Origin: Hypsibius dujardini
Lineage: Eukaryota > Tardigrada > Eutardigrada > Parachela > Hypsibiidae
NCBI GenBank assembly: GCA_001579985.1
Contig: LRSR01005694.1
Location: 1 to 64,000 of the forward strand
Reading direction: 5' to 3'
Length of the DNA stretch: 64,000 nt
Shown here: positions 10,521-22,365 of the stretch, in pieces
Layout of the letters: each line of letters opens with the position of its first letter
Numbering within the stretch: position 1 is the stretch's first letter
Notes under the pieces: model-generated
Databases searched by the model: none
The model's input: the letters and a program-made list of their open reading frames with translations, nothing else
What the model was told of the DNA's origin: nothing
Program-made: the position numbers and the translations under genes

Positions 10521-13305
10521 TTACGGGTACATGAGATTAATCTCAGTGATGTCGGTGCGACTGTATTCCGCTCCCCAGCCGTAGGTTAAGTGACTCCATT
10601 TTGGCAGGATTTTCATGGTCTGCTGTGCCGGATTAATTGCAAAAGAGTACAAGCCATATCCCATCACCGATGCGAAATCGTATGCAGTTCCGGCCGTCGT
10701 CACAGTTTGGCTGCTGTATTTTTGGAAGTTGTGCAAATAAGCTAAAAGTGTAAATAGAATTTGAATAAAAAAAATTAAAGAAATGGATAAATTTGTCTTG
10801 AAAGAATTGTTTATGCCAATCAAAGGTTTGCATTTACCTGGTTTAATATTGGCCTGAACGATTTCGAGGTAAGAGTCGCGGTCAGGTCGCGTGTGTTCGT
10901 GATGGAAACCTTCGAAAGGGAAAGCAATTAATTGTTAAAGTCCTACAATGTACGAATCTCAGACAGTCTTCAGTTTAGATTGACCCGCTACTTGCTGCAT
11001 GCACTCACCAAGGGCGTGGGTCAATTCGTGGAGGACGGTGTGCTTTGTCATACATGCTACAAAGCGGAAAGAGAATGATGATTATTATTGATGAAAGATT
11101 AAATAGATAGTTTTCACTTGACACTTACTGCCCAGGTGAGATACTTCTAAGTTGACGATTTGTCCTCCTTTCTGCATACCGACATAGCTGTTGCATCAGA
11201 AAGAGGGTCAACTTTTGCATGAATTAGCCAAGACACCAAGACACATCTCTGGCTTGTGTAATTCGAGGCTTTGACAACTTCCGAAATCTACAAGACGATT
11301 TGGTGTTAACCTTCATTATTATATTATATTGCTACTATTAACAGCCGTGTTATGAGCGTATTTTTGGCCAACGAAATTGTACTACGTATAAATATTATGC
11401 ATATATATTTACAATATCGAGAAAATACTCATATTAATTAGTATTCCCAGTTTTAATAGTATTTATGCATACAAATTGTTATTTTGATGATAAATTTTTC
11501 ATACGGTAACTAAGCACAGAAGGTTTTATATGGATCGGTAACACTTGATTAATAACCAGCTCACCCACTTCCGGCAAGGCCTTTGCGGATGTAAACATAT
11601 TCCTTCTTCCCAGACACCCACGGTCGTACTGCAACCTTAGCGATGTCTCTGTGGATTATGTTTAGGGCAACCAAAATCAGAGATTTCTCTGCCGCGGCTG
11701 TTTGAAAAAAATATTGTAAGCACACGTATTTAATTATCATTTCTGTCAATTATTTCTTGACAGACCGGAAGTGTTCCCAAATTGGATTGCTCCCGAACAC
11801 TTGCGGCCGTGGCCAGTACTGTACGTCGATCAGTCCATCCAGACAGAATATTTTTTTTAGTATAATACAATATTCCCAGTCAAAATTTAAACAAAGCTTT
11901 AAAAATAATAATGTGCTCACTGTACTTTTGTTCTGTAATTCGTTGTTGAATGTGCGTACTGGCATTAATGACGAATCAAGTTCACTTACTAAAATTAGGA
12001 GTGATGTAATAGTTGAAGTCGTACCATCCCGTTGTGGCATTTTTCGGCCACCGCTTGGCGGTGTCAATTAGTCCACTTCGCTCCTGCAAGAAAGTAATGT
12101 TTATGTAGTCATGACAAAACTAAACCAGAAGACTGAACTAAAACTACAACTACACTAAGACGTTTAGTGACTAATTTTTATGGCTTTAGATCTTTTAGTT
12201 GACTAGAAAAACCTCTTAAGCTAAACATCTAACGCACTAAAAGAAAGTAAACTAAAATATTTATAAAATAAATTTTTAGTTGACTAAAAACTAATTAATT
12301 AACTAATTTTAGTTTTAGCCATCCTATGCGCTCAGCTGCAAATACAGTCGTCGTCCTTAATATTTGCTCAACTTTGAATATGTCCCAAAATTTTTGTTTG
12401 TCACAATCCACTAAAGTCTTTCAAAAACAAATGGCCAGTTGAGTTATCTTTCCTAAAAATGTGATTGTGTCAAATTCAATATCAGCCGTTTGTCGCACAT
12501 CTGTTTTTCTAAATTTTTCACTATATTACCCGCCAAATTCGGCTAGAGTTCGTCAGTTTGCTTTGAGAATAACTTTTTTGCGAACACATTTTAGGACGAA
12601 ATGTTGATTACATCTTTTTCACAGAAGCGAAACTCAAGTATACAATGATCATCCGCTTCTTCACAGAATAGTAAGTTTTTGAGAAAAAAACAAACTGCCG
12701 CCCAACCAGTTAATCGTCCCAAATAATCTTCTACAATTCTTGAGGTTCCGCCTACCTGATCTGTTTTTGGCTTTGACTATAAGCAACAAAGCTATTCCTT
12801 ATGCTTTCACAATACCTTTCTCTACGTGGACGGCTGTCATTGCACTAACACGGTTTCGCGAAATCGAAAAAAAGCAACTAGTGTTGAGCAGCCCAGTCAG
12901 CCAAAAGTGACTGTTTTCTTCCATAGCACTCAAGAATCTCTCCAGCATACAGTTTGAGAATCTAATTTGGAAGATGACTTCAACTCTCTTTACCACATTT
13001 TTACAAGCATGGGAATTTCGGCAACTGTAGAGGTTTTTTATGCCAACTGTTCAAATTTGAGCAGATGTTAGTGACGACCCCTGTCTGTTATAATATTTGA
13101 CACGTACCACCTGGACCCCGATCGTGTCGTCTCCGGGATATTGGGGTGCTCCAACCCACTGCGGTGCCGGGGGCGCCATTTCGATGGCCCTTGCCTCGAG
13201 GTCGAATGGCTCCTTGTTCAGATCAAGCGAACCAACCGGAACAGCTCCGACTGTTGGGCCGAAGCATACTACCACCAGACTCAGCACAATAATAGGTAGC
13301 ATCAT
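10521..13305 (-). CDS. Secreted astacin-family zinc metalloprotease
   Basis: Seven exons in phase: 13108-13305 (start, signal peptide LPIIVLSLVVVCFGPTVGA), 11990-12083, 11565-11697, 11129-11187, 11009-11056, 10838-10909, 10521-10741 (TAA); about 274 residues. The zinc site is split by a splice at 11009/10909 and reads HELTHALGFHHEH, a full HExxHxxGxxH, followed by RPDRDSY. The Met-turn region reads YDFASVMGY, so the usual His of SVMHY is Gly while Met and the Tyr ligand remain. The segment that normally contains Cys before YVG reads GSGYVGMQ, so one disulfide may be lost. There is no EGF or CUB domain after the protease domain, which makes it a minimal secreted astacin. The pro-region is short. 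Substrates are unknown; astacins act in digestion, hatching and matrix processing. Confidence 0.9.
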
Positions 13306-14050
13306 GCCACGAAAGACTGCTTTTCATGTACTCAACTGTATTTTACTAAAAGACCCTAACTTCCGCTTTAAGTAGCGAGCATTCGAACCTGATTGAAATA
13401 AACACCATTGTTAAGGTAGTGTCCATTCTTCTGATATTCAATCTAATTAGATTAGCAATTCGGCCAAAGCCCCGGGAAACAATACAGCGCGTTCGCAAAA
13501 TTTTAAACAACATCCCCAATGCTCGGTGCGTCATTCATCCACATTTCATTTTGATTGTTCTGTTTCCCCATCAAAATCAGTCGTTGTTGGCTGAATGAAT
13601 GTTTGAACCCTCACAGTCGATAACGGAGGGACAATGTTACCGGCCCGGCCGGTGCCATGAAGCGCTCTGATGAATGATCGACAAATTTGCGTGACTAATT
13701 GTAAGATAGACGGAAGTCGATACTCCCAAAAGAATGGGTGCCATTTATTGTATTGACGTCATCGTTATTATCTTTTTCCGTCTTTCATATCCAGTAATGG
13801 ACCGGAAGTAGTATTCAAAATATATACTGCATGTTCTATGTTTTAATGTACCGTATATGTGGCTGCGGAAACGGGATAACAGCGAAAATATTATAGTTTA
13901 AGCATTAGTATATTTCCACTACCTCACTAAATATAATGATAGCAAATTATTTTGGGATACACCTTTTGCACTGTCTAATATAATGGAATGACAGTCCTTA
14001 CTTGGGCAAGACCGAAGATTTTCCCTCCCGATCGGTGTGTTTTTTGTCTA
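13306..14050. other. Intergenic, no gene seen
   Basis: This is the upstream region of the astacin gene. No convincing open frame or repeat was found. Confidence 0.5.
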
Positions 14051-14691
14051 CCTGTTCATATATCAGGATTTTACGTTTGGGGTCTCGGGCTGGAAATCAC
14101 ACATCTGCGGTTTTAGAAAAAAATTAGGAAATGGCAAGAATTCCTGCGCCACTTTATGGTTTGAGCCCGGGCTTGATTTGATTGATTTATCAGCATGTTT
14201 CAATTTTTTCTATCATAACCCATATTTTCCAGAACACAGACTTAAAATATATTAGAAGCTTTCAGCCAAACTTAAAAAATACATCAAAATTTAATTTGAG
14301 ACATTGTTGCGAGTTGATTACAACATACTGATAAGTAAGTCAGGAAAAGGAAAGTAAAAACAGTACTGCAATAATAATCGGAATTCGGAACGTGTTGGTG
14401 CGCCACTTCTCTCTTTTGGATTTGATTTTCTACGGTGTTCCTCTTGATCGAAAAATTGGCAATCTATTAATTATATTTTGTAGATGTCTTCTAGTAAACT
14501 TTAAAAGAATTTTATGTTCTGGCAAATATTTATTGGAATAAAAAAATTTGAAAATTCCTTATGAATCAATCAATCAAGCCCGGACCATAACACATAGTTG
14601 CGCGGGACGTCTTTTTTCACTGTTTTTTCTGAAACCGCAGATGTCATTTCCAGCCCGAGACCCCAATGTAAAATCATAATATATGGACAGG
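14051..14691. mobile_element. Non-autonomous element with long terminal inverted repeats
   Basis: Left arm about 14051-14190, right arm about 14556-14691. The outer ends pair (ACCTGTTCATATAT with ATATATGGACAGGT). Inner blocks also pair: GGGGTCTCGGGCTGGAAAT with ATTTCCAGCCCGAGACCCC, CTGCGGTTTTAG with CTGAAACCGCAG, and GCCCGGGCTTGATTTGATTG with a right-arm block containing CAATCAATCAAGCCCGG. The interior is AT-rich and non-coding. Size and structure fit a fold-back or MITE-like DNA transposon. No target-site duplication is obvious. Confidence 0.7.
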
Positions 14692-15044
14692 TAATTGTGG
14701 AAAAAACACCACTCCGATCTGGAAGCAAAATCTCCGTTCTTGCTCAATTAGACAAAATAACACACAATTATAATTTTTGGAGACGAAGTTTCAAGTTTGA
14801 GAGTACGAGAAGTATGTGCAGTACCGGTAAGTAGTATGGGAGTATGCAACATACACGCATACCCTTGTCATTCTCCATTGACTTTATGTCGTAACACAAT
14901 ACCTGTATGACGTGTGACCCGTTAAATCAGGCCCGCCTGACCGGCAGTGCAATATTGGCGGACTCATGAATAAATGAAATCTCTTACCGCTGATGACTGC
15001 GAAAGTGTAGGGCTTTGTTCGCTTACTTTGCGGGTCGACTAGGA

Positions 15045-15081
15045 ATGTTCTTACTCATTCTATATACCTTCTATAAATAAG
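15045..15081 (+). promoter_or_regulatory. TATA promoter of cysteine-rich gene 1
   Basis: ATGTTCTTACTCATT (15045-15059) is followed 10-15 bases later by a TATA box (CTATAAATA near 15071), about 140 bases before the start codon. The same pair of motifs precedes the paralogue at 17173, which supports a conserved core promoter. Confidence 0.6.
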
Positions 15082-15212
15082 AGTTCCATCATTTTATTGC
15101 CAAATATGTTGTTGTTGTTTAGCACACAGTTTTGATTGCAGCTGGCAGTCATGTATTCGTTCAAAGAATAAGACGCCCAATAAGAAACTTATACCGGAAT
15201 AACAGCGAAAAA

Positions 15213-15852
15213 ATGGACAAGACTATGCTCCTCCAGTTAATTTGTTTCTTCTTGGGGACAATGGGATTCATCTTCAAGGTCTGTGGCACGATGAAGTCAT
15301 TTCGTTAACCTACAAATGGGATCTGACCTAAAATTGTAGTTTTTTTAGCAAACAACAGCACAAGAAATGAACTCGGCGGAAGAGTCAATCGAATCCGCGG
15401 TTCAGTTTGTGGCCATTCCGGACAATTTCAACGGCCTCCTGTCATGCCCTTCACAGCCCTGGTCCACCGACGTGTGCATGATGCAGATTTACGAGGCGAC
15501 CTACCGGGAACTCTGCGACAGTCGGTTCGAATTCTGCCACAACACCTGTAAGGATTCCATCAACGTCACGGAGGATGTCCGAGGACAATGTGCGAACCTC
15601 ATTCAGAATCAGTGTTTGGTGATGGGCGGAAGCTCCAGCGATCGAAGTGTCTGTCCTGGAAAGTTGAGGCACGTTCTTGTCACCTTCAGTTGCGGCTGTG
15701 TTCGAGGTTCCCCTGTCGTCGCACCGATGGCTTTCGGTGGGTCTAGCGCAGGTCTCGGGTTCGCAGTTTCCAGCTTTGCTGGTGGAGTGGGGACGAGTTT
15801 GTCCCTGTGTCAGTACAAACTTTTTAAAAGGTATATCGGATGTAATAGTTGA
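15213..15852 (+). CDS. Secreted cysteine-rich protein, tandem paralogue 1
   Basis: Two exons: 15213-15278 (signal peptide, MLLQLICFFLGTMGFIF) and 15349-15852 (TGA); about 189 residues. The mature part has about a dozen Cys in a fixed order, including DVCMMQIYEATYRELCDSRF, CHNTCKDS, CANLIQNQC, a single Cys before GKLRHVL, and SCGCV, and ends with a Gly/Ser/Ala-rich stretch and a final CQYKLFKRYIGC. The same intron position, exon-2 length (504 bases) and cysteine order occur in the neighbour at 17297. I do not recognise the family. The fold is presumably disulfide-stabilised, and the protein could be a cuticular, body-fluid or defence protein. No function is claimed. Confidence 0.82.
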
Positions 15853-17172
15853 AATACAAGTTGTTTTTTATTTTTCTAAAGGCAATTGCCCTCCCGGAAA
15901 ACACTATCCGAAATATGGTTACATTTATTATCTTAATTACCGTTCCATTTTGAATAACAACGCAACTTGTAACCCTTTCTAGTCCCTGAAGTAAAGAGGG
16001 GACCAAACGGAACACCATTTATGACACCAATTTTACTGGGACTTCAAAATTTCCAGAGTAAGTTTGAAAAGGCTGCAAATGGAGAACAAATTGTCGATTT
16101 CAATAGTTTTGTTAAGCACAGCGTTTAAAATTACTGTACTGCCACAATTTTAATGGTGGGTTTAGTTACGCCCACCCCTGATAGACTGTACGTGACTTCA
16201 CGGATTCACTTCCGTTCATCAACGGCCGCTTCGACCCGCCAAAAGTGCAATGAAGCCATTGAACACAAGTTGGACCGGGGGGTCGGTAATTTACGTGTAG
16301 GGCTAAAAACTCACCCGTAAAATCGTGACAGTACAGTACTCATGATGTTGATAAAGGACGAGTGCAGTGCCAATTGATCAGGCTCAGTCGTTTTTGTGGT
16401 TAAGTATCCTCCTCATTGTGAATTTAATTGTTCTTTATGTTGTGTATCTTTGTTGGATCAGCAGTATGTGCTTTGCCTCATACCAGAAGTGCGACGGTTC
16501 AAGACTGTTTGTCCATTCTTCTCATCCTTTGAGGCCGGTTGGTCATGCCAAACGATACCAAATCATTGTGTGATCAAAGTGGGAGCATTTGGGAAGACTG
16601 GCCATTGGTCAATCAAGTGCAGTTCAGTCCAGAATTGTATCTGAACAATATCTAAATGAGAGGACGAAGAGGAAGAGGTGGCGTCATATGAATTTTATGA
16701 AAAACTGTTAAGGAAAAAAGTGTGCAAACTGAATATATACATACATACTTTAATTTGATAAGAAACAGTAAGTGGGAGTTCAAAAGCTATATTCCAAACT
16801 AAGACGTTCGGCGACCTGTCAGAAATTTTGGACTGAAACAAGCGTCGGGTTTCCCTTAAGAACATAGGAAAATTGATTGGTGCAGTTTTCCATGCCTCCT
16901 TGTTTTGTTCCAAATTCACTACGAGTGTACCTTTCCGTTTCATTCCGTTCGCGGATGTTCCAGACAGACATCATTCTGGAGCCTAAACGAAAGCTCAGGG
17001 AGTGCTAAAGAGCGGTGCCGCTACAATTTTTGAATGTTCAGCATTTCAATTTCATGTCGGCCAGGCAATTTTCGAATCCCATCTCCGTGTCTCCATGTAA
17101 ATCCCTTTCGCTGACTACGAACAAAACGCGTCTCTATTCGCGTGACGTCGACGTAAAAGGTCGATGAGAGAA
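15853..17172. other. Spacer between tandem paralogues
   Basis: There is no supported gene in this roughly 1.3 kb. Short open frames at 16367-16644 have no recognisable features. Confidence 0.5.
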
Positions 17173-17206
17173 ATGTCCTTACTCATTACCGCGTCATTTA
17201 TAAAGG
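17173..17206 (+). promoter_or_regulatory. TATA promoter of cysteine-rich gene 2
   Basis: ATGTCCTTACTCATT (17173-17187) and a TATA box (TTTATAAAG near 17197) lie about 95 bases before the start codon. They match the arrangement upstream of the first paralogue. Confidence 0.6.
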
Positions 17207-17296
17207 CCTCGCATAATAAAAATACATGTCGCATTGTTGCTGATATTCACAATAGGCACGTATAGTCCTTCAAACCACGGCTCGAGGGATAAGTAG

Positions 17297-17980
17297 ATGC
17301 CCGATTGGAAAATTTTGTACGGGAAAATGATTTTTCCACCGACCTGCGTTCTGCTGGGATTGATAGGCATTCTTTTCCAGGTTTGAGACTGGAAATTTGG
17401 CCAAATTTTGTGACGATAAATTTTTCAATGCTCTTTAAACATGCTTGGTTTCAATCTGTAATTTTGCGGTTTTCAGCGAACAGCAGCTGAGGGAATGGAT
17501 TCGGTTGAGGAAACCGTCGAATCGCCCGTTCAGTCTCTCGCCATTCTGGACAATTTTGGCGGGATTTTGTCCTGTCCTACAGATCCATTGTCATCGGACG
17601 TATGTATGATGCAGATTTATGACGCTACCTACAGGGAACTCTGCGACAGCCGGTTCGAAAACTGCGACGATACCTGTAAGGACTCTGTCGATGCAACGCA
17701 GATTATCCGGAAACACTGTGCGAACCTCTTTCAAAATCAGTGCATTGTGATGGGAGGCAACTCCAACTATCAGGGATTTTGTCCCGGAAGACAGCGACAC
17801 CTCATTGTGAGATACAGTTGTGGTTGTGTTCGGAAATCACCACCAGTATTTGAACAGTTTGGCGGAACATCTCTTGGTGGGGGAACGAACTTGTATCCTG
17901 CCTTTGCCAGTGGCGTGGGAACTAGTCTTTCTCTGTGTCAGTTCAAACTGTTTAAAAATTATATTGGATGCAATAATTGA
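17297..17980 (+). CDS. Secreted cysteine-rich protein, tandem paralogue 2
   Basis: Two exons: 17297-17380 (hydrophobic leader ending TCVLLGLIGILFQ) and 17477-17980 (TGA); about 195 residues. It aligns along its whole length with the protein at 15213: VCMMQIYDATYRELCDSRF, CDDTCKDS, CANLFQNQC, GRQRHLIVRYSCGCV, and a C-terminal CQFKLFKNYIGC. The copies differ mainly in the leader and in the Gly/Ser/Ala stretch before the last Cys pair, which suggests an older duplication under selection on the cysteine core. Family unknown. Confidence 0.82.
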
Positions 17981-18711
17981 ACTGAGCGCTTATTGTGTAT
18001 TGGTTCTATTGAATTTCACAAACACTTTTCTGCTTAATTTGTTCCGACTTAAGATTTTATTCCTTTTGCTCTCTGTTGCAGCTGTTCACAGAATTTTTTC
18101 CTTTGGATTGCCTTCTATTCAACATCGTGTTGTTTGATTCTGTTCTGTTCTAGGTTGGTTCTGTTCTAGTTGTGAGGGTACTTCCCTTATTTTGTTAAAC
18201 CTCAACTCTCACATTTCTTCTTATCAATTTGCCCAATAATTGTAAGTCAACGTTCTGCGTCCTCAAGACTCGTTCTATTTTTGGTACCTGTGTTCTGTTC
18301 CTTTGATAATTTCTTGATAAATTCACCTCACCTGAATTGATATGGTTCAGAATTATTTTGTACTAGTATTCAATTTATATTATCAATTTGTTTGCGTCTG
18401 TTCTGTTCTTTTCTGTTCTGCTCTGTTCTGTTCCGTACTGCTCTGTTTTATCTTATTATTTGTGGTTGTTTTTTACTACAAAGCAAGCTTCCTTTATCTA
18501 TTATTTCCTTTTGTTCCTTGCCATTTCCATATTCACCTGATTGTGGGTTCTGTTAAACTCTGTTGTGTCTGTTTTATTTAAGCTTACACACGTCTGCTTG
18601 TTCCAGTTCTGCTCATGTCTTTTAATGAAACGACCAAGCAAGGCAGGCAAAGAAGGGACATCAAGTGCCCTCTTAAATGCTTATGCTAACGTAATGGAAA
18701 AAAAAGGTATT
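17981..18711. repeat. Spacer with TTCTG/GTTCT low-complexity tract
   Basis: Between about 18120 and 18600 the sequence is rich in TTCTGTTCTG-like units (densest at 18397-18445). No gene is supported. It separates the cysteine-rich gene from the 3' end of the second GPCR. Confidence 0.6.
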
Positions 18712-20363
18712 CTAGTGGCCGACAGTGGTACTTCCGCTCTCCAAGCTTTCTGTCGAAGAGACAGCTTGGTTCAAAGGCACTCTTTTGCCTAGACAGCAGA
18801 AGGGCTTCCGGAACTTCCTGCTCACACTACCATAGAACAAAATTGTCAGAGAACAATCACTCAAAATCAGCAGATTCGATGCGGCCGACCAAAGCGGCTG
18901 CGCGTTGCCCGGAAATTGATAGGTACAAAACGGCGGAGAAGCCGCCAAGGTGAGAATGGTGTAGACGAGCACCGGCAGATGGGTGGAAAAGTACAATGCG
19001 TACGACGCGAAAAGCAACAAATTTGCATGCTTTCGTTCCTTTGTTCGGGCTGGTTGTTTGCTGCCCGTCGAAAGGGTTGGGCTGGAACAACGCTGACTCT
19101 GCTTTCGCCTTCGGTTGATGAAAATAATCAGGGTAAGGTTGGTGACCAAAAGGATGATGAAGCGAATTATCATGGAGGTTATCTGGAACCAAAAACATAA
19201 TAATTTTATTGCAAAAATTAACGATAATTTGCAGTGATAAATATTATGCACCAATTTACTGGAATTACAAGAATTAAAACCTTTAATAATAATGATTATA
19301 ATTCTATTTAACTATAATTATACAAAATTATTATTAAAATTGATTAATAATTGTAATTAACTAACGTAATAATTATTAAGAATAATAACTAAACTATTGT
19401 TTCAATCATTAAGAATTATAACTTTTAATTATAACTTCTTCTCCAACCATTACATAAACCTGGCATTTTCACGCATAAAAATATCTCTTAAAAAGATATA
19501 TAATGAAAAATTTACTCCAAAGGCCTCTTGGAGATTCTCCCACTGCCGCAGCCAATCCGGTACATTAATTGCATTTCCCTGGTTATTCTCGGTCGAAGAT
19601 TCCACATTCAGTTTTGCGTAAGAGTAAAAATGAGACGCCAAATTCTCGGTTGCGCTGATGAAGTTGATTGCCAGGCAGACGAGGACAATTTTGAGAGCTA
19701 GAGCCGCGGATGCATGTTTCCTGATCTCGATGGGAAAGGTTACTGCGGCGACCCGTTCCAGTGAAAATATTACCAACACCCTAAAAGATGTATGGAAACC
19801 TATAGGTACAGTATGTACTTGAGAGATGGATAAAACTAGCGCGCGTTGAAACAAAACCACAGCACAAACCATTCGGACGTGCCCATTAGAACACTTCCTA
19901 TCCAAGTCGACAGACCCAGGTAGACCAGGATGAATTGGGTAAAGGGAGTGGAGGCGCTAATCTCAGTCTCGCTACCAGTGGTGAGCTCTACGGTGTAGAT
20001 ATAAGCCGGAAAGTACTGCCATCTAAAAGCATATACAATGCCAATCTGTTTTTGTTACTGTGTTTAGTTGTGTGCATGTTTAATATGTCTGTGTCTGTGT
20101 CTGTAATGATTGTGTTTCTGTTGTTTTGCTTACAGCATTAGCAGGTGACATGCCGCCATAGACCCCAGGTAGACACAAATACTGTTAAAGGACCGTGACG
20201 ACTTGGCATCAGTCTTGAGAACATGCAGAACCGCGCAGTTCCCGAGAGTCCCAATCGCCAACAAAATCGGATAAAGTATCACTTCCGGCCAGGTTGAAAA
20301 GTCAGAGCTGTCATCGCTGATCCCGGCCACGCCACACGCATTAAGGTCACTAGTCGCGTTCAT
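18712..20363 (-). CDS. Rhodopsin-type GPCR, probable peptide receptor
   Basis: Four exons in phase: 20134-20363 (start ATG, N-glycosylation-type NAT at the N terminus), 19870-20022, 19460-19780, 18712-19258 (stop). TM1 is LYPILLAIGTLGNCAVLHVL with the conserved GN. TM3 ends VLVIFSLERVAAVTFP with ERV in place of DRY. A long extracellular loop 2 follows. TM5 is IIRFIILLVTNLTLIIFINR, TM6 is NLLLFASYALYFSTHLPVLV, and TM7 contains NLLILSDCSLTILFYG (DxxxTILFY in place of NPxxY). The tail is Ser/Thr-rich. The shape fits the FMRFamide-receptor-like invertebrate group. An alternative acceptor for the last exon (upper limit about 19186) gives a frame conflict, so 19258 was chosen. Ligand unknown. Confidence 0.8.
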
Positions 20364-21171
20364 TTTTAAATTTGATTTTGGAAAACAAACTACAAAAACT
20401 GTAGTCACAGCGGGGTCTTGTTAAGGTCTGTCGCAAGTGCATAGGAGCAATAAAGTACTAAAGTACACTCGACGATCAATAGACTGAAAATTGCTGACAC
20501 AAGTGTATACACGTTACTATTATTTTTACGTATACGCGCTGGATTCATCCGCCGGAAAACATTTCACGAGGCGGATATATATATATCAATGATGCCCCAT
20601 ATAGCTGACCTGAAGATTCTATACTTTATTTACCAGACAGGAATGCTTTTGTTGCAAAGAATAAAGATGAACTGCATTTCTTATATCAGACGCTGCACGT
20701 GTGGAGGGAATTAAACTTGACGCATAACCAAACACTTTAGAAAGGAACACAATCCGAACAAAAATAGCGAACAAAAACAAGCATCCCTTTACTGATCTGT
20801 TTGTAGGGGAATTACCGGCCAATTGTCTCCGCAGTTATTGCGGCACATATACACTAAAAGCGGATTAAAATATGACCAGCTTAGACATTTTAAACCGCAA
20901 AATTGTTCTCATTTATGTGTACTCTTTTGGTATATGTAGCATTTCCAATCCGATCAACAGTTGATTGTTTGACTATAAATTTCCCGAAAAAGTCATTATT
21001 CCATTTTCATGGCTGAATACCGCCAGAAATCTCGTTGTGCGTTGGTTTATAGTACAATTAGTATTAGATATAATCAATGTATTTATAAAAATAAATAATC
21101 TTTGCTAGCCTTTGCCGTTTAGGTTTCGTCGACCAATCAGTATGTAAGTCAAATTATGACTCTCGAGCAGG
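20364..21171. other. Intergenic, no gene seen
   Basis: This is the upstream region of the second GPCR. It is AT-rich, with a short TATATATATA run near 20575. Nothing else is supported. Confidence 0.5.
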
Positions 21172-21580
21172 GGCTTAGGTTACAAGTCCCTCTCTCCTTT
21201 TCTCTTCTTGCCCCGTCCCACTTTCGTTTTTTTTCGATGTTGACCGTTGTTCCCTAACTGGATAAATTGAAGATGCTTGTTTTTAGAATCGTTTAAGTTT
21301 CCTTCTCACAAAAAATTGAACCCTAAATTTTGAACCCTGCCTGTACGAGTATCAAGCGAAAAGACAAAAAGCCTAGTTTTTCTTCACCCCTTCAGTTGTG
21401 GTAGCAGCATTAACTTGACCGATGTCCAAACGTCGGGGTTTTATACCTGAAGATTAAGGAAAGATGGGCTTTCCAAAATTATCAAGTTTATTATAATCAT
21501 TTAAAAGGGACATTAATCAGTACTAGTTAAACCAAATATAGCCAAAAAAGGAAGGGGGAGAGGACTTGTAGCCGAAGCCG
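21172..21580. mobile_element. Dispersed repeat family B, copy with terminal inverted repeats
   Basis: The left end (GGCTTAGGTTACAAGTCC) and right end (GGACTTGTAGCCGAAGCC) are imperfect inverted repeats of about 28 bases. The interior includes GATGTTGACCGTTG and GATGTCCAAACGTCGGGGTTTT. A second copy lacking the right end lies at 60894-61205. About 410 bp, non-coding, MITE-like. Confidence 0.7.
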
Positions 21581-22365
21581 AACTAGGGTCCCTCATAAGC
21601 AACCACTAGGGTATGGGCAAAGGGTCTAAATGCATTTTTTAAATTAAACCCAATACTCGGCCTTTCGTTCTTAATCAGTTTGAAACTTGTGGAGGGGTGG
21701 AGGTCTGATCTTCAAAGGCACCCCACCGGGATTTCAAGACATTTTCCTAAAATACTCTGTACAGTTTTTCGTTCTAATTTGAGGTTTTTGGGTTTCAGTA
21801 CAAGCTCCCTGTTAATGAATGCAAATGAAGTTCAAAACAGTCAAGAACGATCCAAATTTCAGGGAAAAACTGAAGCTTTTGAAAATGCTTTTATATGCCA
21901 AGCTCTGCCATGCGTGTGTGTCATTACTTGCTTTAACAAAGAGAAAGGATGAATTTGGTAGATTTGGCCCATCCAGTCATCTTTGCGACAACGGGCTCGC
22001 AGGACTACCAATGCGCTTACGGCGCCTACAAACAACATGTTCTACGAGCCACCATCGCCAGAGGATGTTCAAAGCCTTGCCTATCCCGCTAGTCGGTGTG
22101 GCTGCAGCCACACCCATTGGACCCATTCCGATACAGGAAGATAATGACGCTCTAGGTGGTTCGAAAGAAGCGGGAGAAAATGTGATAAAAGACGAGTATG
22201 TTCACACGTGAGACGCAGGCGCCGGGAAGGTCGGTGAAAAGGTGGACTTATTGCAGCATAATCCATCCGTGTAACATGAAGGTCTTGTCTTGGTAAATTT
22301 CGGGAGACGGTTTGTGCATGAGCGCTATCGAGTTTATTTAATAGATCCCGCGTGAGTTAGGCTTA
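21581..22365. other. Intergenic; one unrecognised open frame
   Basis: An open frame at 21819-22211 (+, 130 codons) has a GC-richer 3' half than its surroundings (GVAAATPIGPIPIQEDNDAL). It has no signal peptide, domain or splice context that I can recognise. It could be a small gene, an exon or chance, and I do not call it as a gene. Confidence 0.3.

Noticed and set aside
21819-22211. 130-codon open frame as a gene
   Set aside because: No recognisable domain, no signal peptide and repeat-rich surroundings; left as doubtful.
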